From the NCBI GenBank assembly GCA_947305675.1, contig CAMZED010000084.1:1-6462 (forward strand): a stretch of 6,462 nucleotides of DNA, read 5' to 3'. This DNA comes from an uncultured Clostridia bacterium (GTDB lineage: Bacteria; Bacillota; Clostridia; Oscillospirales; CAG-382). Shown here in pieces: positions 1-5,702 of this stretch. Each line of letters starts with the position of its first letter. The stretch's first letter is position 1. The notes beneath the pieces are model-generated. The model did no database searches. It was not told the DNA's origin and saw only the letters and a program-made list of their open reading frames with translations. A program made the translations under genes and the position numbers.

Positions 1-324
1 ATCACCGTAGCGATTGAATGCAAACCTGTTTACAAGGAATTTGGGAAGCTTGTCGATGCCGTGCAATTTTTCGTTGACGTTGTGTTCGGCGCTGTCGGTC
101 CAGGACTGGTATCCGTTAAGAAACAGGACTTCTTCGGGGCTGAACCTGCGCTCGAATACGGCACGGACCGATAATAATTCGATTTCTTTTTCCGCCGTAA
201 GGTTCAAGACGAAACGGTCCGGCGCCGAATTCGATTCCCAAGCGATATTTTTATTGCTTCCGGAGGCGGAAGCCTTGACTTTGCCCCCGGAATATTCAAT
301 TTCAAACTCTTTAAAGATCATCAT
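1..324 (-). CDS. N-terminal part of a probable alpha-galactosidase (GH36-like), cut by the window edge
   Basis: The frame is open from ATG at 324 to the window edge, giving 108 codons with no stop. The visible part begins MMIFKEFEIEYSGG and contains FLNGYQSWTDS at about residues 70-80, followed by LPKFLVNRFAFNRYGD. An NGYQSWT-type motif in a beta-rich N-terminal domain is, as I recall it, typical of clostridial GH36 alpha-galactosidases, which hydrolyse terminal alpha-1,6-galactose from melibiose or raffinose-type sugars. The catalytic domain would lie outside the window, so the catalytic aspartates cannot be checked. The ATG overlaps the stop of the upstream symporter gene (ATGA, 4 nt), indicating translational coupling. 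GGAAG at 332-336 lies 7 nt upstream of this ATG, which favours it over the next ATG at 321. Following a MelB-like transporter supports the sugar-hydrolase reading. No signal peptide is visible, so the enzyme is probably cytoplasmic. Another GH36-like or raffinose-synthase-like enzyme is possible. Confidence 0.62.
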   Translation of the reverse strand, partial: MMIFKEFEIEYSGGKVKASASGSNKNIAWESNSAPDRFVLNLTAEKEIELLSVRAVFERRFSPEEVLFLNGYQSWTDSAEHNVNEKLHGIDKLPKFLVNRFAFNRYGD

Positions 325-1742
325 TCGGCAACTTCCGCTTTTCCGGATTTAAGTTCATTGATGCGTTTCATAATACGGTTTTCACCGTAGAAGAGGAACA
401 GCACCGCGCCGATAAGGCAGGCGACAGTCGCAATGATCGCGGTCGTGCGGTATTGGGAAGCTTCGACGTACGCAGTGCCGTCCTCGGCGATCTTGCTCAC
501 AGTAACAGAAGTATAAACAAGCATCGAAATCGCCTGGCCGAGCTTCATTGCAAAAGTACGCGCCGCAAAGAACATACCGCTTCTGTCTTCGCCGGTCTCA
601 AGAGTATTAAGCTCTGACACGTCGGCAACACAAGCCTGAGGAAGGATACCGAGTATCGCCATCGGAATACCGGCGGTGACGGCGATAATATAGCCCCAAA
701 CGATACCTTCACCGCAAATCGAGGTAAGGAAGAATACCGCAGCGTATGCGAAGAAACCGACGACAATTATCTTCTTTTTGCCGAGCTTGGGTGCAAGCCG
801 GTTGATAACCGGATAGAGCAGCAGGCTGACGACGGTCATAACAACGGTGAGCAGGAAGGTGTTTGTCGAAGGGATGCCCATAAGGTGTGTTTCGAAATCG
901 GCAAGTCCTGTCTGGAACAGAGTGACCGCGAAAAAGTATATGACATCGGCATATACAAAGCGGCGGAACTGACCGTCTTTGAAAGTCTTGATAAGTGAGC
1001 TGAACATCGGGCTCTTAACGGGTTTGGAATCGATATAATCACGTTCTTTGATCACAAAAGCGGGAATCATCATTGCAACGCATGCGACGAGCGCGAGCAC
1101 GCCGATGGCAAGGCGGATCGAATTTTCCTGGCTGCCGGTAAATCCTTCGAAAAGAGTTGCGAGTGAAGGGCTTACGGTGGCGATAGAGAAACCCGCTATG
1201 TAGGTAAAGGAGATATAAGTCGAGACGTTGATGCGGTGCTGTTGAGTGTCGCCGAGTTCGGCGATGAGCGCGTTATAAGGAGTGCAGTAGATCGTCATAA
1301 ACAGGTAGAAGAGCATGAGCAGAACGAATATTGCGACATCGTTCACAACTACCGACGAGAACTGGGGTACAACGAAAACCGCAACGGTGCAGAGCGCAAA
1401 AGGAATTGCTATTGCTTTCATAAAAGGAATGCGCCTTCCGCCCTTGTAATTGGCACGGTCGGACCAGCTTGCAATGAGCGGGTCGGTGACTGCGTCGAAA
1501 AGCCTTCCGACAGCGGTAATTATTCCGAACAGAGTAAGAGAAGCGAGCAACGGACTTTGGGTGATAAAACCTGCCAAAAGCCCGTTTGTATCGCCCGCCT
1601 GTTCGGGCGCGCCGGTATAAAGGTGAACGAGCCAAGTGGAAATGATACCGGAAAGCAGGCTCCAGCCGAACTGACCGATAGCGAAGATCCACAAGATCTT
1701 ATTAGTGATTGGTTTTTTTGCTTTGGTTTGTGTTCCTTGCAT
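321..1742 (-). CDS. GPH family (MelB-like) sugar:cation symporter, MFS fold
   Basis: This 473-residue protein has the length and hydrophobic pattern of a 12-helix glycoside-pentoside-hexuronide:cation symporter in the cytoplasmic membrane. The family signature after helix 2 is clear: GRLFDAVTDPLIASWSDR at residues 79-96, then a basic GGRR loop. The two aspartates D83 and D87 match the DAIND pair (D55 and D59) of E. coli melibiose permease, which bind the coupling cation. A second family-like motif, PYNALIAELGD, lies at about 155-165. These proteins import galactosides, pentosides or glucuronides with Na+ or H+; the substrate cannot be read from the sequence, but the alpha-galactosidase-like gene downstream suggests an alpha-galactoside. 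The start is ATG at 1742 with AAGGAG at 1750-1755, 7 nt away. The gap to the preceding GT-B-like gene is only 15 nt, and the stop overlaps the next gene, so it is the middle gene of an operon. Confidence 0.9.
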   Translation of the reverse strand: MQGTQTKAKKPITNKILWIFAIGQFGWSLLSGIISTWLVHLYTGAPEQAGDTNGLLAGFITQSPLLASLTLFGIITAVGRLFDAVTDPLIASWSDRANYKGGRRIPFMKAIAIPFALCTVAVFVVPQFSSVVVNDVAIFVLLMLFYLFMTIYCTPYNALIAELGDTQQHRINVSTYISFTYIAGFSIATVSPSLATLFEGFTGSQENSIRLAIGVLALVACVAMMIPAFVIKERDYIDSKPVKSPMFSSLIKTFKDGQFRRFVYADVIYFFAVTLFQTGLADFETHLMGIPSTNTFLLTVVMTVVSLLLYPVINRLAPKLGKKKIIVVGFFAYAAVFFLTSICGEGIVWGYIIAVTAGIPMAILGILPQACVADVSELNTLETGEDRSGMFFAARTFAMKLGQAISMLVYTSVTVSKIAEDGTAYVEASQYRTTAIIATVACLIGAVLFLFYGENRIMKRINELKSGKAEVAE

Positions 1743-1749
1743 GGTTGAT

Positions 1750-1755
1750 CTCCTT
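1750..1755 (-). promoter_or_regulatory. Shine-Dalgarno AAGGAG of the symporter gene
   Basis: A full AAGGAG lies 7 nt before the ATG at 1742, inside the 15-nt gap after the TAA of the upstream gene. It fixes the symporter start and shows independent initiation within the polycistronic message. Confidence 0.85.
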
Positions 1756-1757
1756 AA

Positions 1758-3197
1758 TTATTTATTAAAAGCTAACTTAACAACTTCGTATGCACCGTTA
1801 TATATACCGGCGGCGTGTGCATTCAGAATTCCGCGGACCATCGAGGCGAAGACCTCTTTGCCGAACGTGATCTGATCCATCATGGAAAGCACTTCTTCGG
1901 TCTTTTCGCATTCATATGTGCCGTCGCCGATCTCCGCGCTGTGGACTGCGTTCCAGAGTTCGTGGCCGCCGACGCGCTTGTTCATTATCTTCGGGACGGG
2001 ATAAAACGCCAGTTCGCCGGGTTTTGTAAGAAGGACGTCGCTGATCCTTAAAAGCAGATTTGTTGTATAAACGGCGGCGAATATATCCGAATTTCGGAAA
2101 ATGTGGATGCCTTTGATTGGCGAAACGTCCGCGGCGAAACGCTTAACTTCTTCGAAATCGTCATAATGCTTGGTATATTTGCCGGCAAGCTCGGGAACGT
2201 TTTTAAGTATCGAATCCAGTACGTCGGCATGATCTCCGGCGTTAATAAGCAGAGCCGCCTTCCCTTCTGATACCTGACCGATAAGATGTCTTATAATATC
2301 CTCGAACAGTTTTTGCTGCGCACCGGCGCCGCCAACAGAAAGCAGATACCGACGAGCTTCGCCGCTTTCAAGACGATTAAGACGCGATTCACAATCGGAT
2401 TCGATATTTGATACAAGTTCGTGGTCGATATAATGCCCGACTTTGAAAAGAGTTCCGTCCGGCATCGGTTTAAGCTGACGTTTTTTGTCCATCCCACGCA
2501 GCATTTTATAGCCGATAAAAGCGGAATCGGTCTGTACGGTATGAATACTGCCTTCGGAAAGATGCAATGCCATCGGCCAGTTATCGGGGATACAGTTGAC
2601 GACGCGCTCGAACCCGGCGTGCACCGCCGCCTGAGCGGGCCAGGCGTGCGTTGCGATATAGGGAACGTTCTTGGGCAAGCCCTTTATGAGCGGAGCCATA
2701 AGTTCGGCTACTTTTTGATCGGAAGAGTTATAAGTCAGTTTCCGAAACCCCTCATAGTTGATGGGTTCCCAAACAAATTTATTGAACAGTTGGAACTTTT
2801 GGGAAAGGCGAGAGCCGAGCGAATAAAGATCGTTCTGCGAAGAAATGATCTTTGTCGCGGTGGATTCTTTGAAGGAATTCAGATCGAGCCAATAGGGAGT
2901 ATAACCCAAAGCGTGCGCGGCGGACGCGATCGCCATCGATATGCGGTAATGCCCGTATCCCATGCGGATATTGCCGACGATAACGGATTTTTCGTCCATT
3001 TTAAGGATTTCGCCGCCGGAAAGGACAAGGTTTTTTACTCCGATATCAGATAAAACGTTGTTGTCGACGGAGCCGAAGCGATATTCAACATTGCTGTCGT
3101 CGCCGAATTTGCGTTTGAATTTTTCTTTCTTTTTGCAGGATTTACGATAATCGCTTGCAGAAATCTCGTTGCCGAAGATTATTTTTGATTTGTCCAA
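1758..3197 (-). CDS. GT-B fold glycosyltransferase-like protein of unknown acceptor, TTG start
   Basis: This 479-residue, mostly soluble protein has the two-lobed pattern of GT-B glycosyltransferases. After a basic N-terminal extension (about residues 1-68, lysine-rich at 19-30) comes GNIRMGYGHYR at 75-85, which resembles the glycine/histidine loop (GxGH) of MurG, MGDG-synthase and UgtP-type enzymes. Residues 180-205 (IATHAWPAQAAVHA, then CIPDNWP) look like the middle of an N-terminal Rossmann lobe. The second lobe starts near 285 with LLSVGGAGAQ, and TKPGE at 391-395 resembles the nucleotide-sugar loop (KPGG) of the same families. I do not recognise a named subfamily, so the sugar donor and acceptor are unknown, and a non-catalytic relative is possible. 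No transmembrane helix is evident. The start is TTG: GGAGGG at 3205-3210 is 7 nt away, while the nearest in-frame ATG is at residue 67, next to the glycine loop. It is first in an operon with a sugar symporter and a hydrolase. Confidence 0.6.
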   Translation of the reverse strand: MDKSKIIFGNEISASDYRKSCKKKEKFKRKFGDDSNVEYRFGSVDNNVLSDIGVKNLVLSGGEILKMDEKSVIVGNIRMGYGHYRISMAIASAAHALGYTPYWLDLNSFKESTATKIISSQNDLYSLGSRLSQKFQLFNKFVWEPINYEGFRKLTYNSSDQKVAELMAPLIKGLPKNVPYIATHAWPAQAAVHAGFERVVNCIPDNWPMALHLSEGSIHTVQTDSAFIGYKMLRGMDKKRQLKPMPDGTLFKVGHYIDHELVSNIESDCESRLNRLESGEARRYLLSVGGAGAQQKLFEDIIRHLIGQVSEGKAALLINAGDHADVLDSILKNVPELAGKYTKHYDDFEEVKRFAADVSPIKGIHIFRNSDIFAAVYTTNLLLRISDVLLTKPGELAFYPVPKIMNKRVGGHELWNAVHSAEIGDGTYECEKTEEVLSMMDQITFGKEVFASMVRGILNAHAAGIYNGAYEVVKLAFNK

Positions 3198-3204
3198 TAC
3201 ATTG

Positions 3205-3210
3205 CCCTCC
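3205..3210 (-). promoter_or_regulatory. Shine-Dalgarno GGAGGG that selects a TTG start
   Basis: GGAGGG lies 7 nt upstream of the TTG at 3197. An ATG at 3200-3202 is only 2 nt from it and opens a frame of seven codons that ends in TAA, so the spacing favours the TTG. The arrangement could lower translation of the GT-B-like gene. Confidence 0.72.
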
Positions 3211-3233
3211 GTATTTGATCACGTTACCTGTTA

Positions 3234-3262
3234 ATAATACCACATATGTTGATAAATGTCAA
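3234..3262 (-). promoter_or_regulatory. Strong sigma-70/sigma-A promoter of the GT-B/symporter/hydrolase operon
   Basis: On the minus strand the -35 is TTGACA (3257-3262), a perfect consensus, and the -10 is TATTAT (3234-3239), with a 17-nt spacer. Transcription should start near 3227, leaving a leader of about 30 nt before the TTG codon. An A/T-rich stretch (ATTTTTG) lies just upstream of the -35. An inverted repeat overlaps the -35 (listed separately). Confidence 0.85.
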
Positions 3263-3264
3263 CA
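3247..3264. promoter_or_regulatory. 18-bp inverted repeat over the -35, possible operator
   Basis: TGTTGA and TCAACA form perfect 6-bp arms around a 6-nt centre (TAAATG on the plus strand). The repeat covers the whole -35 box and the start of the spacer, where a bound repressor would block RNA polymerase. The cognate regulator is not in the window. Part of the symmetry comes from the TTGACA consensus itself, so it may be chance. Confidence 0.4.
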
Positions 3265-3305
3265 AAAATGCTCTTTTCATGATCGATATTTGTGCATAAT
3301 ACAAC

Positions 3306-3334
3306 AAAAAGGCCGTCTGATCATTCAGACGACC
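3306..3334 (-). terminator. Rho-independent terminator after the CofE-like gene
   Basis: Read on the minus strand, a 10-bp stem (3325-3334 with 3311-3320, one G-U pair) closes a 4-nt ATGA loop and is followed at once by TTTTTG. It begins 16 nt after the TGA of the CofE-like gene and ends before the next promoter, so it insulates that gene from the sugar operon. Confidence 0.88.
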
Positions 3335-3350
3335 ATTTTAAATTGCTGTG

Positions 3351-4544
3351 TCAAGCGGTGTAGTTATCGAAATAACCCTGGATCCATATGATGGGCGTGC
3401 CTTTATCGCCGCTGCCCGAAGTGAGATCGCAAAGCGAACCGATAAGATCGGTGAGTCTGCGGGGTGTCGTGCCTTGAGAAACCATTTTTCCGACCAGATC
3501 GGAATCCTTGTGGCGGATATAATCGCTTATCGCGGATTTAAGAGCTTCGCCGGAAAGATCCTTAAAATCGTTATCGGCAAGATATTTAAGCTTTACCTCG
3601 TTCGGTTGCCCTTCGAGACCGGAAGTATATGCCGGGGAAACGACCGGGTCGGCGAGTTCCCAAATCTTTCCGATCGGATCTTTAAAGGCGCCGTCGCCGT
3701 AGACCATTACTTCTATATTCTTTCCGGTCCTTTTGCGCAGTTCCGAAGCGATCCTGTCGACGACAGATTGGCTGTCGCGCGGGAAGAGTTTAACGCTTTC
3801 TTCTGTCGCCTTATTGCTTCCGAGCAGACCGAATTTTTCGTTATAACCCGATCCGTTGACCGAAGAAGTCAGGATATCGTCAAGCCCGAAAACAGCCTTA
3901 GCGCCGCTGGCGCGGAGAAGTTTTTTGCTGCGTTCGCGGGTGTGGATATCACAGGTAAGAACGTTTTTGGTGTAATCGAGTATCCTGCGGCAATCATTGG
4001 CGAGAATTATCTCGACTTCGCATCCCTGCGATTCGATAAGATCGCGGTAATATTCTATGTAATCGACTCCGGTGAACGGGTGCTTTCTTATCCCGAACAG
4101 TTCTCTGAAACGCGATTCGGTAAGGACGTCGGTCCAGGGATTGACTCCCGCTGCGTCGAGCGAATCGAGATCGACAAGATGGTTGCCCACCTCGTCGGAC
4201 GGATAGGAAAGCATTAAGGTTATTTTCTTTGCGCCTCTTGCGATGCCGCGCAGACAGATTGCAAACCTGTTGCGTGAGAGGATCGGGAATATAACGCCGA
4301 ACGATCCTTCGGGAAACTTGGCGCGAACGTCGGCGGCGATTTGGTCGACGGTGGCATAGTTGCCTTGCGCGCGGGCGACAACAGCTTCGGTAACAGCTAC
4401 AACGTCGCGGTCGTGAAACGGGATATTTTCGCTTTCTGAAGCGGCGACAACACTTTCGACAACGATCTGTGCGATATCATCGCCTTTGCGGATGATCGGT
4501 GCGCGAACTCCGCGGGATACTGTTCCAATAAGTCTTTCTTTCAT
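3351..4544 (-). CDS. Coenzyme F420-0:L-glutamate ligase (CofE) family homologue
   Basis: CofE enzymes use GTP to add glutamate to coenzyme F420-0. This 397-residue protein has the family's N-terminal pattern: APIIRKGDDIAQIV at 15-28, followed by DVVAVTEAVVARAQG at 47-61, which corresponds to the conserved DVVVVxxKVVSKAEG region. Further strongly patterned segments are SYPSDEVGNHLVD (113-125), GDGAFKDP (about 283-290), a GSLCDLTSGSGDKGTP segment near residue 370 and a QGYFDNYTA C terminus. It is much longer than archaeal CofE (about 250 residues) and resembles a long form that I recall as widespread in Firmicutes lacking F420. The real substrate may therefore be another gamma-glutamyl or polyglutamyl acceptor; this is inference. 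No membrane segment is visible, so it is cytoplasmic. The start is ATG with AGAGGT at 4550-4555. It is a single-gene unit with its own promoter and terminator, which suits a housekeeping role. Confidence 0.8.
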   Translation of the reverse strand: MKERLIGTVSRGVRAPIIRKGDDIAQIVVESVVAASESENIPFHDRDVVAVTEAVVARAQGNYATVDQIAADVRAKFPEGSFGVIFPILSRNRFAICLRGIARGAKKITLMLSYPSDEVGNHLVDLDSLDAAGVNPWTDVLTESRFRELFGIRKHPFTGVDYIEYYRDLIESQGCEVEIILANDCRRILDYTKNVLTCDIHTRERSKKLLRASGAKAVFGLDDILTSSVNGSGYNEKFGLLGSNKATEESVKLFPRDSQSVVDRIASELRKRTGKNIEVMVYGDGAFKDPIGKIWELADPVVSPAYTSGLEGQPNEVKLKYLADNDFKDLSGEALKSAISDYIRHKDSDLVGKMVSQGTTPRRLTDLIGSLCDLTSGSGDKGTPIIWIQGYFDNYTA

Positions 4545-4549
4545 GTTTT

Positions 4550-4555
4550 ACCTCT
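4550..4555 (-). promoter_or_regulatory. Shine-Dalgarno AGAGGT of the CofE-like gene
   Basis: AGAGGT lies 5 nt before the ATG at 4544, at the end of a leader of roughly 30 nt. Confidence 0.7.
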
Positions 4556-4568
4556 GATATACTATTTG

Positions 4569-4580
4569 AACAACGCTGTT
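4569..4580. promoter_or_regulatory. Near-palindrome with central CG at the predicted transcription start
   Basis: AACAACGCTGTT matches its own reverse complement at 10 of 12 positions and is centred on CG, the general shape of LacI-family operators. It lies just downstream of the -10 of the CofE-like gene, where a repressor would act. No regulator gene is visible here, and short near-palindromes are common by chance. Confidence 0.25.
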
Positions 4581-4609
4581 ATTATATAACTGATTTTGCG
4601 CAAAGTCAA
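4581..4609 (-). promoter_or_regulatory. Near-consensus promoter of the CofE-like gene
   Basis: On the minus strand the -35 is TTGACT (4604-4609) and the -10 is TATAAT (4581-4586), separated by 17 nt. Transcription should start near 4574. It lies in the 101-nt gap after the zinc-ribbon gene, showing that the CofE-like gene need not depend on read-through. The -10 is the centre of a small palindrome, GTTAT-ATA-ATAAC (4578-4590). Confidence 0.87.
4595..4604. promoter_or_regulatory. Perfect 10-bp palindrome TTTGCGCAAA in the promoter spacer
   Basis: TTTGCGCAAA lies between the -35 and -10 of the CofE-like gene and abuts the -35. A central CG and a position inside the spacer fit a repressor site. 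Whether it is used cannot be told from the sequence. Confidence 0.35.
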
Positions 4610-4628
4610 CAAAAATAATGCTTGACTT
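4603..4628. repeat. Inverted repeat AAGTCAA / TTGACTT around an A/T-rich spacer
   Basis: AAGTCAA (4603-4609) and TTGACTT (4622-4628) are perfect 7-bp complements separated by 12 nt. The left arm covers the -35 of the CofE-like gene. In RNA from the upstream zinc-ribbon operon it could form a weak hairpin, but no T-run follows, so I do not call it a terminator; a regulator site is the alternative. Confidence 0.35.
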
Positions 4629-4645
4629 GGTTATTACAAGTTCGA

Positions 4646-5689
4646 TCAGGTGTCGCGCAGGAGAGTTATGATATACCATTCGCCGTTTCTTATAACGTCG
4701 AGAATAATATATATAATAAGTCCGATCAGCACCGCGATCACAATGCGCCAAAATACCTTCCAACCGCGTTTTTTCTTTCGCCGCTCTTCTTCGGCGAGAT
4801 TGCGCATCGCCTCGTTATAGCGTTCGACTTTCGCTTCGATCTCTTCTTTTGTTTCAAGATATTTATTCTGGCGGTAATGAGTCTTGTCGTGCATTGTGGT
4901 TTCTTCGGGAGTGCCGCGCAGTTTGCTTACCGTATCCTCAAGCGCCGCGGCGCTTACGTTTTTAAGCTGCCAATCCTTTTCCCTGCCGCATTTGCTGCAA
5001 TAATCGGCGGTAATGGCGTTCTTGTTGCCGCAGCAGCAAAGCCATACCGAGCGCGTGGCGAAAGGAACGACCACGGAAGGATGTGATTCTTCGGTCGATT
5101 CGTATTTATTCATACGCGCATAGACGAGCCTGCTGATATCGTCGAGCTCGCTGAAGCGTTTAACAGGAGAAGCGCCGCCGACATTGCTTCCGCCGACAAG
5201 AATATCCAGCTTTTCCCTGCCGCCTATGCTGTATTCTACCTCGTCGAGAATAACTTCAAGTTTTTTAAAATAGGTTGCGGGGATAGGAATATATACACAG
5301 CTTCCGAACGATTCGCCCGAATTAATTGTCGTTCTCTTGTTGGACTCTTTGAATTTGAGTTGGACGCCGCTCGCGTCTTCGATAATGCCGAATGTAAGAT
5401 CATCGTGGTTATAATCGAACTCCGGAACGGCATAAGGAACAACGGAAGATTCAAGGTAACACTTCAAACGCACCTTAAGACGCTTTATGGGACGTTCCGA
5501 AACGTTTTTGAAAACGAAAGAAGCAAAAATATCGTAACTGTCACGGTCGGAAACGATGTATCCGTCGATCGGCTCGACGGGACTATCGGAAAGCGTCGAA
5601 GAAAAATCGAGATACCGGATAACACGAAGCGAACGCAGTCTGTCGGCGCGCTGCCGTTTTATGTTTGCGCGGTTGGCTTTCGTTTTCAT
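4646..5689 (-). CDS. Unrecognised zinc-ribbon protein with a C-terminal membrane anchor
   Basis: I do not recognise this 347-residue protein. It starts with a very basic stretch (residues 2-22, rich in K and R). Residues 45-165 look like a beta-rich domain (repeated strands such as YDIFASFVFKNV and LKVRLKCYLE). A compact zinc ribbon follows: WLCCCGN at 216-222 and CSKCG at 231-235, with C218, C220, C231 and C234 as likely ligands. Residues 276-308 are highly charged and helical, possibly a coiled coil. One hydrophobic segment (about 312-333) is followed by only some 14 residues, so it resembles a tail-anchored protein with the bulk in the cytoplasm. No signal peptide is visible. The start is ATG with AAGGAG 7 nt upstream. 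It follows the D-aminopeptidase gene by 11 nt, so the two are probably co-transcribed. Possible roles are an adaptor or sensor at the membrane; none is proven. Confidence 0.78.
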   Translation of the reverse strand: MKTKANRANIKRQRADRLRSLRVIRYLDFSSTLSDSPVEPIDGYIVSDRDSYDIFASFVFKNVSERPIKRLKVRLKCYLESSVVPYAVPEFDYNHDDLTFGIIEDASGVQLKFKESNKRTTINSGESFGSCVYIPIPATYFKKLEVILDEVEYSIGGREKLDILVGGSNVGGASPVKRFSELDDISRLVYARMNKYESTEESHPSVVVPFATRSVWLCCCGNKNAITADYCSKCGREKDWQLKNVSAAALEDTVSKLRGTPEETTMHDKTHYRQNKYLETKEEIEAKVERYNEAMRNLAEEERRKKKRGWKVFWRIVIAVLIGLIIYIILDVIRNGEWYIITLLRDT

Positions 5690-5696
5690 TTTAAAA

Positions 5697-5702
5697 CTCC
5701 TT
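5697..5702 (-). promoter_or_regulatory. Shine-Dalgarno AAGGAG overlapping the upstream stop codon
   Basis: The AAGGAG of the zinc-ribbon gene shares its first two bases with the TAA of the D-aminopeptidase gene and is 7 nt from the ATG at 5689. This arrangement favours coupled translation and confirms the start. Confidence 0.82.

Noticed and set aside
14..352. Plus-strand open frame of 112 codons at the left edge
   Set aside because: The opposite strand carries a coupled, Shine-Dalgarno-preceded gene with an NGYQSWT motif, which explains this region better.
1236..1748. Plus-strand open frame of 170 codons
   Set aside because: It lies entirely over the symporter gene, its product is polar and without family features, and it has no convincing ribosome binding site.
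2421..3053. Plus-strand open frame of 210 codons
   Set aside because: It is a shadow of the GT-B-like gene with no recognisable motif.
3182..3202. A seven-codon frame starting ATG at 3202, as a leader peptide
   Set aside because: It overlaps the main gene start, its ATG is only 2 nt from the Shine-Dalgarno, and it shows no attenuator structure or codon run.
3348..4217. A long plus-strand open frame (289 codons) opposite the CofE-like gene
   Set aside because: It is antisense to a gene with clear family motifs, a promoter, a Shine-Dalgarno and a terminator. The plus-strand translation shows no recognisable domain.
14..4275. A 12-bp match (AACAGGTTTGCA on the minus strand) near positions 20 and 4265
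   Set aside because: Both copies fall inside genes and encode NRFA by chance; there are only two and they have no further similarity.
4622..4640. Terminator for the M55/zinc-ribbon operon
   Set aside because: Only short A/T-rich stems can form after the stop at 4646 and no T-run follows a GC stem, so read-through into the CofE-like gene remains possible.
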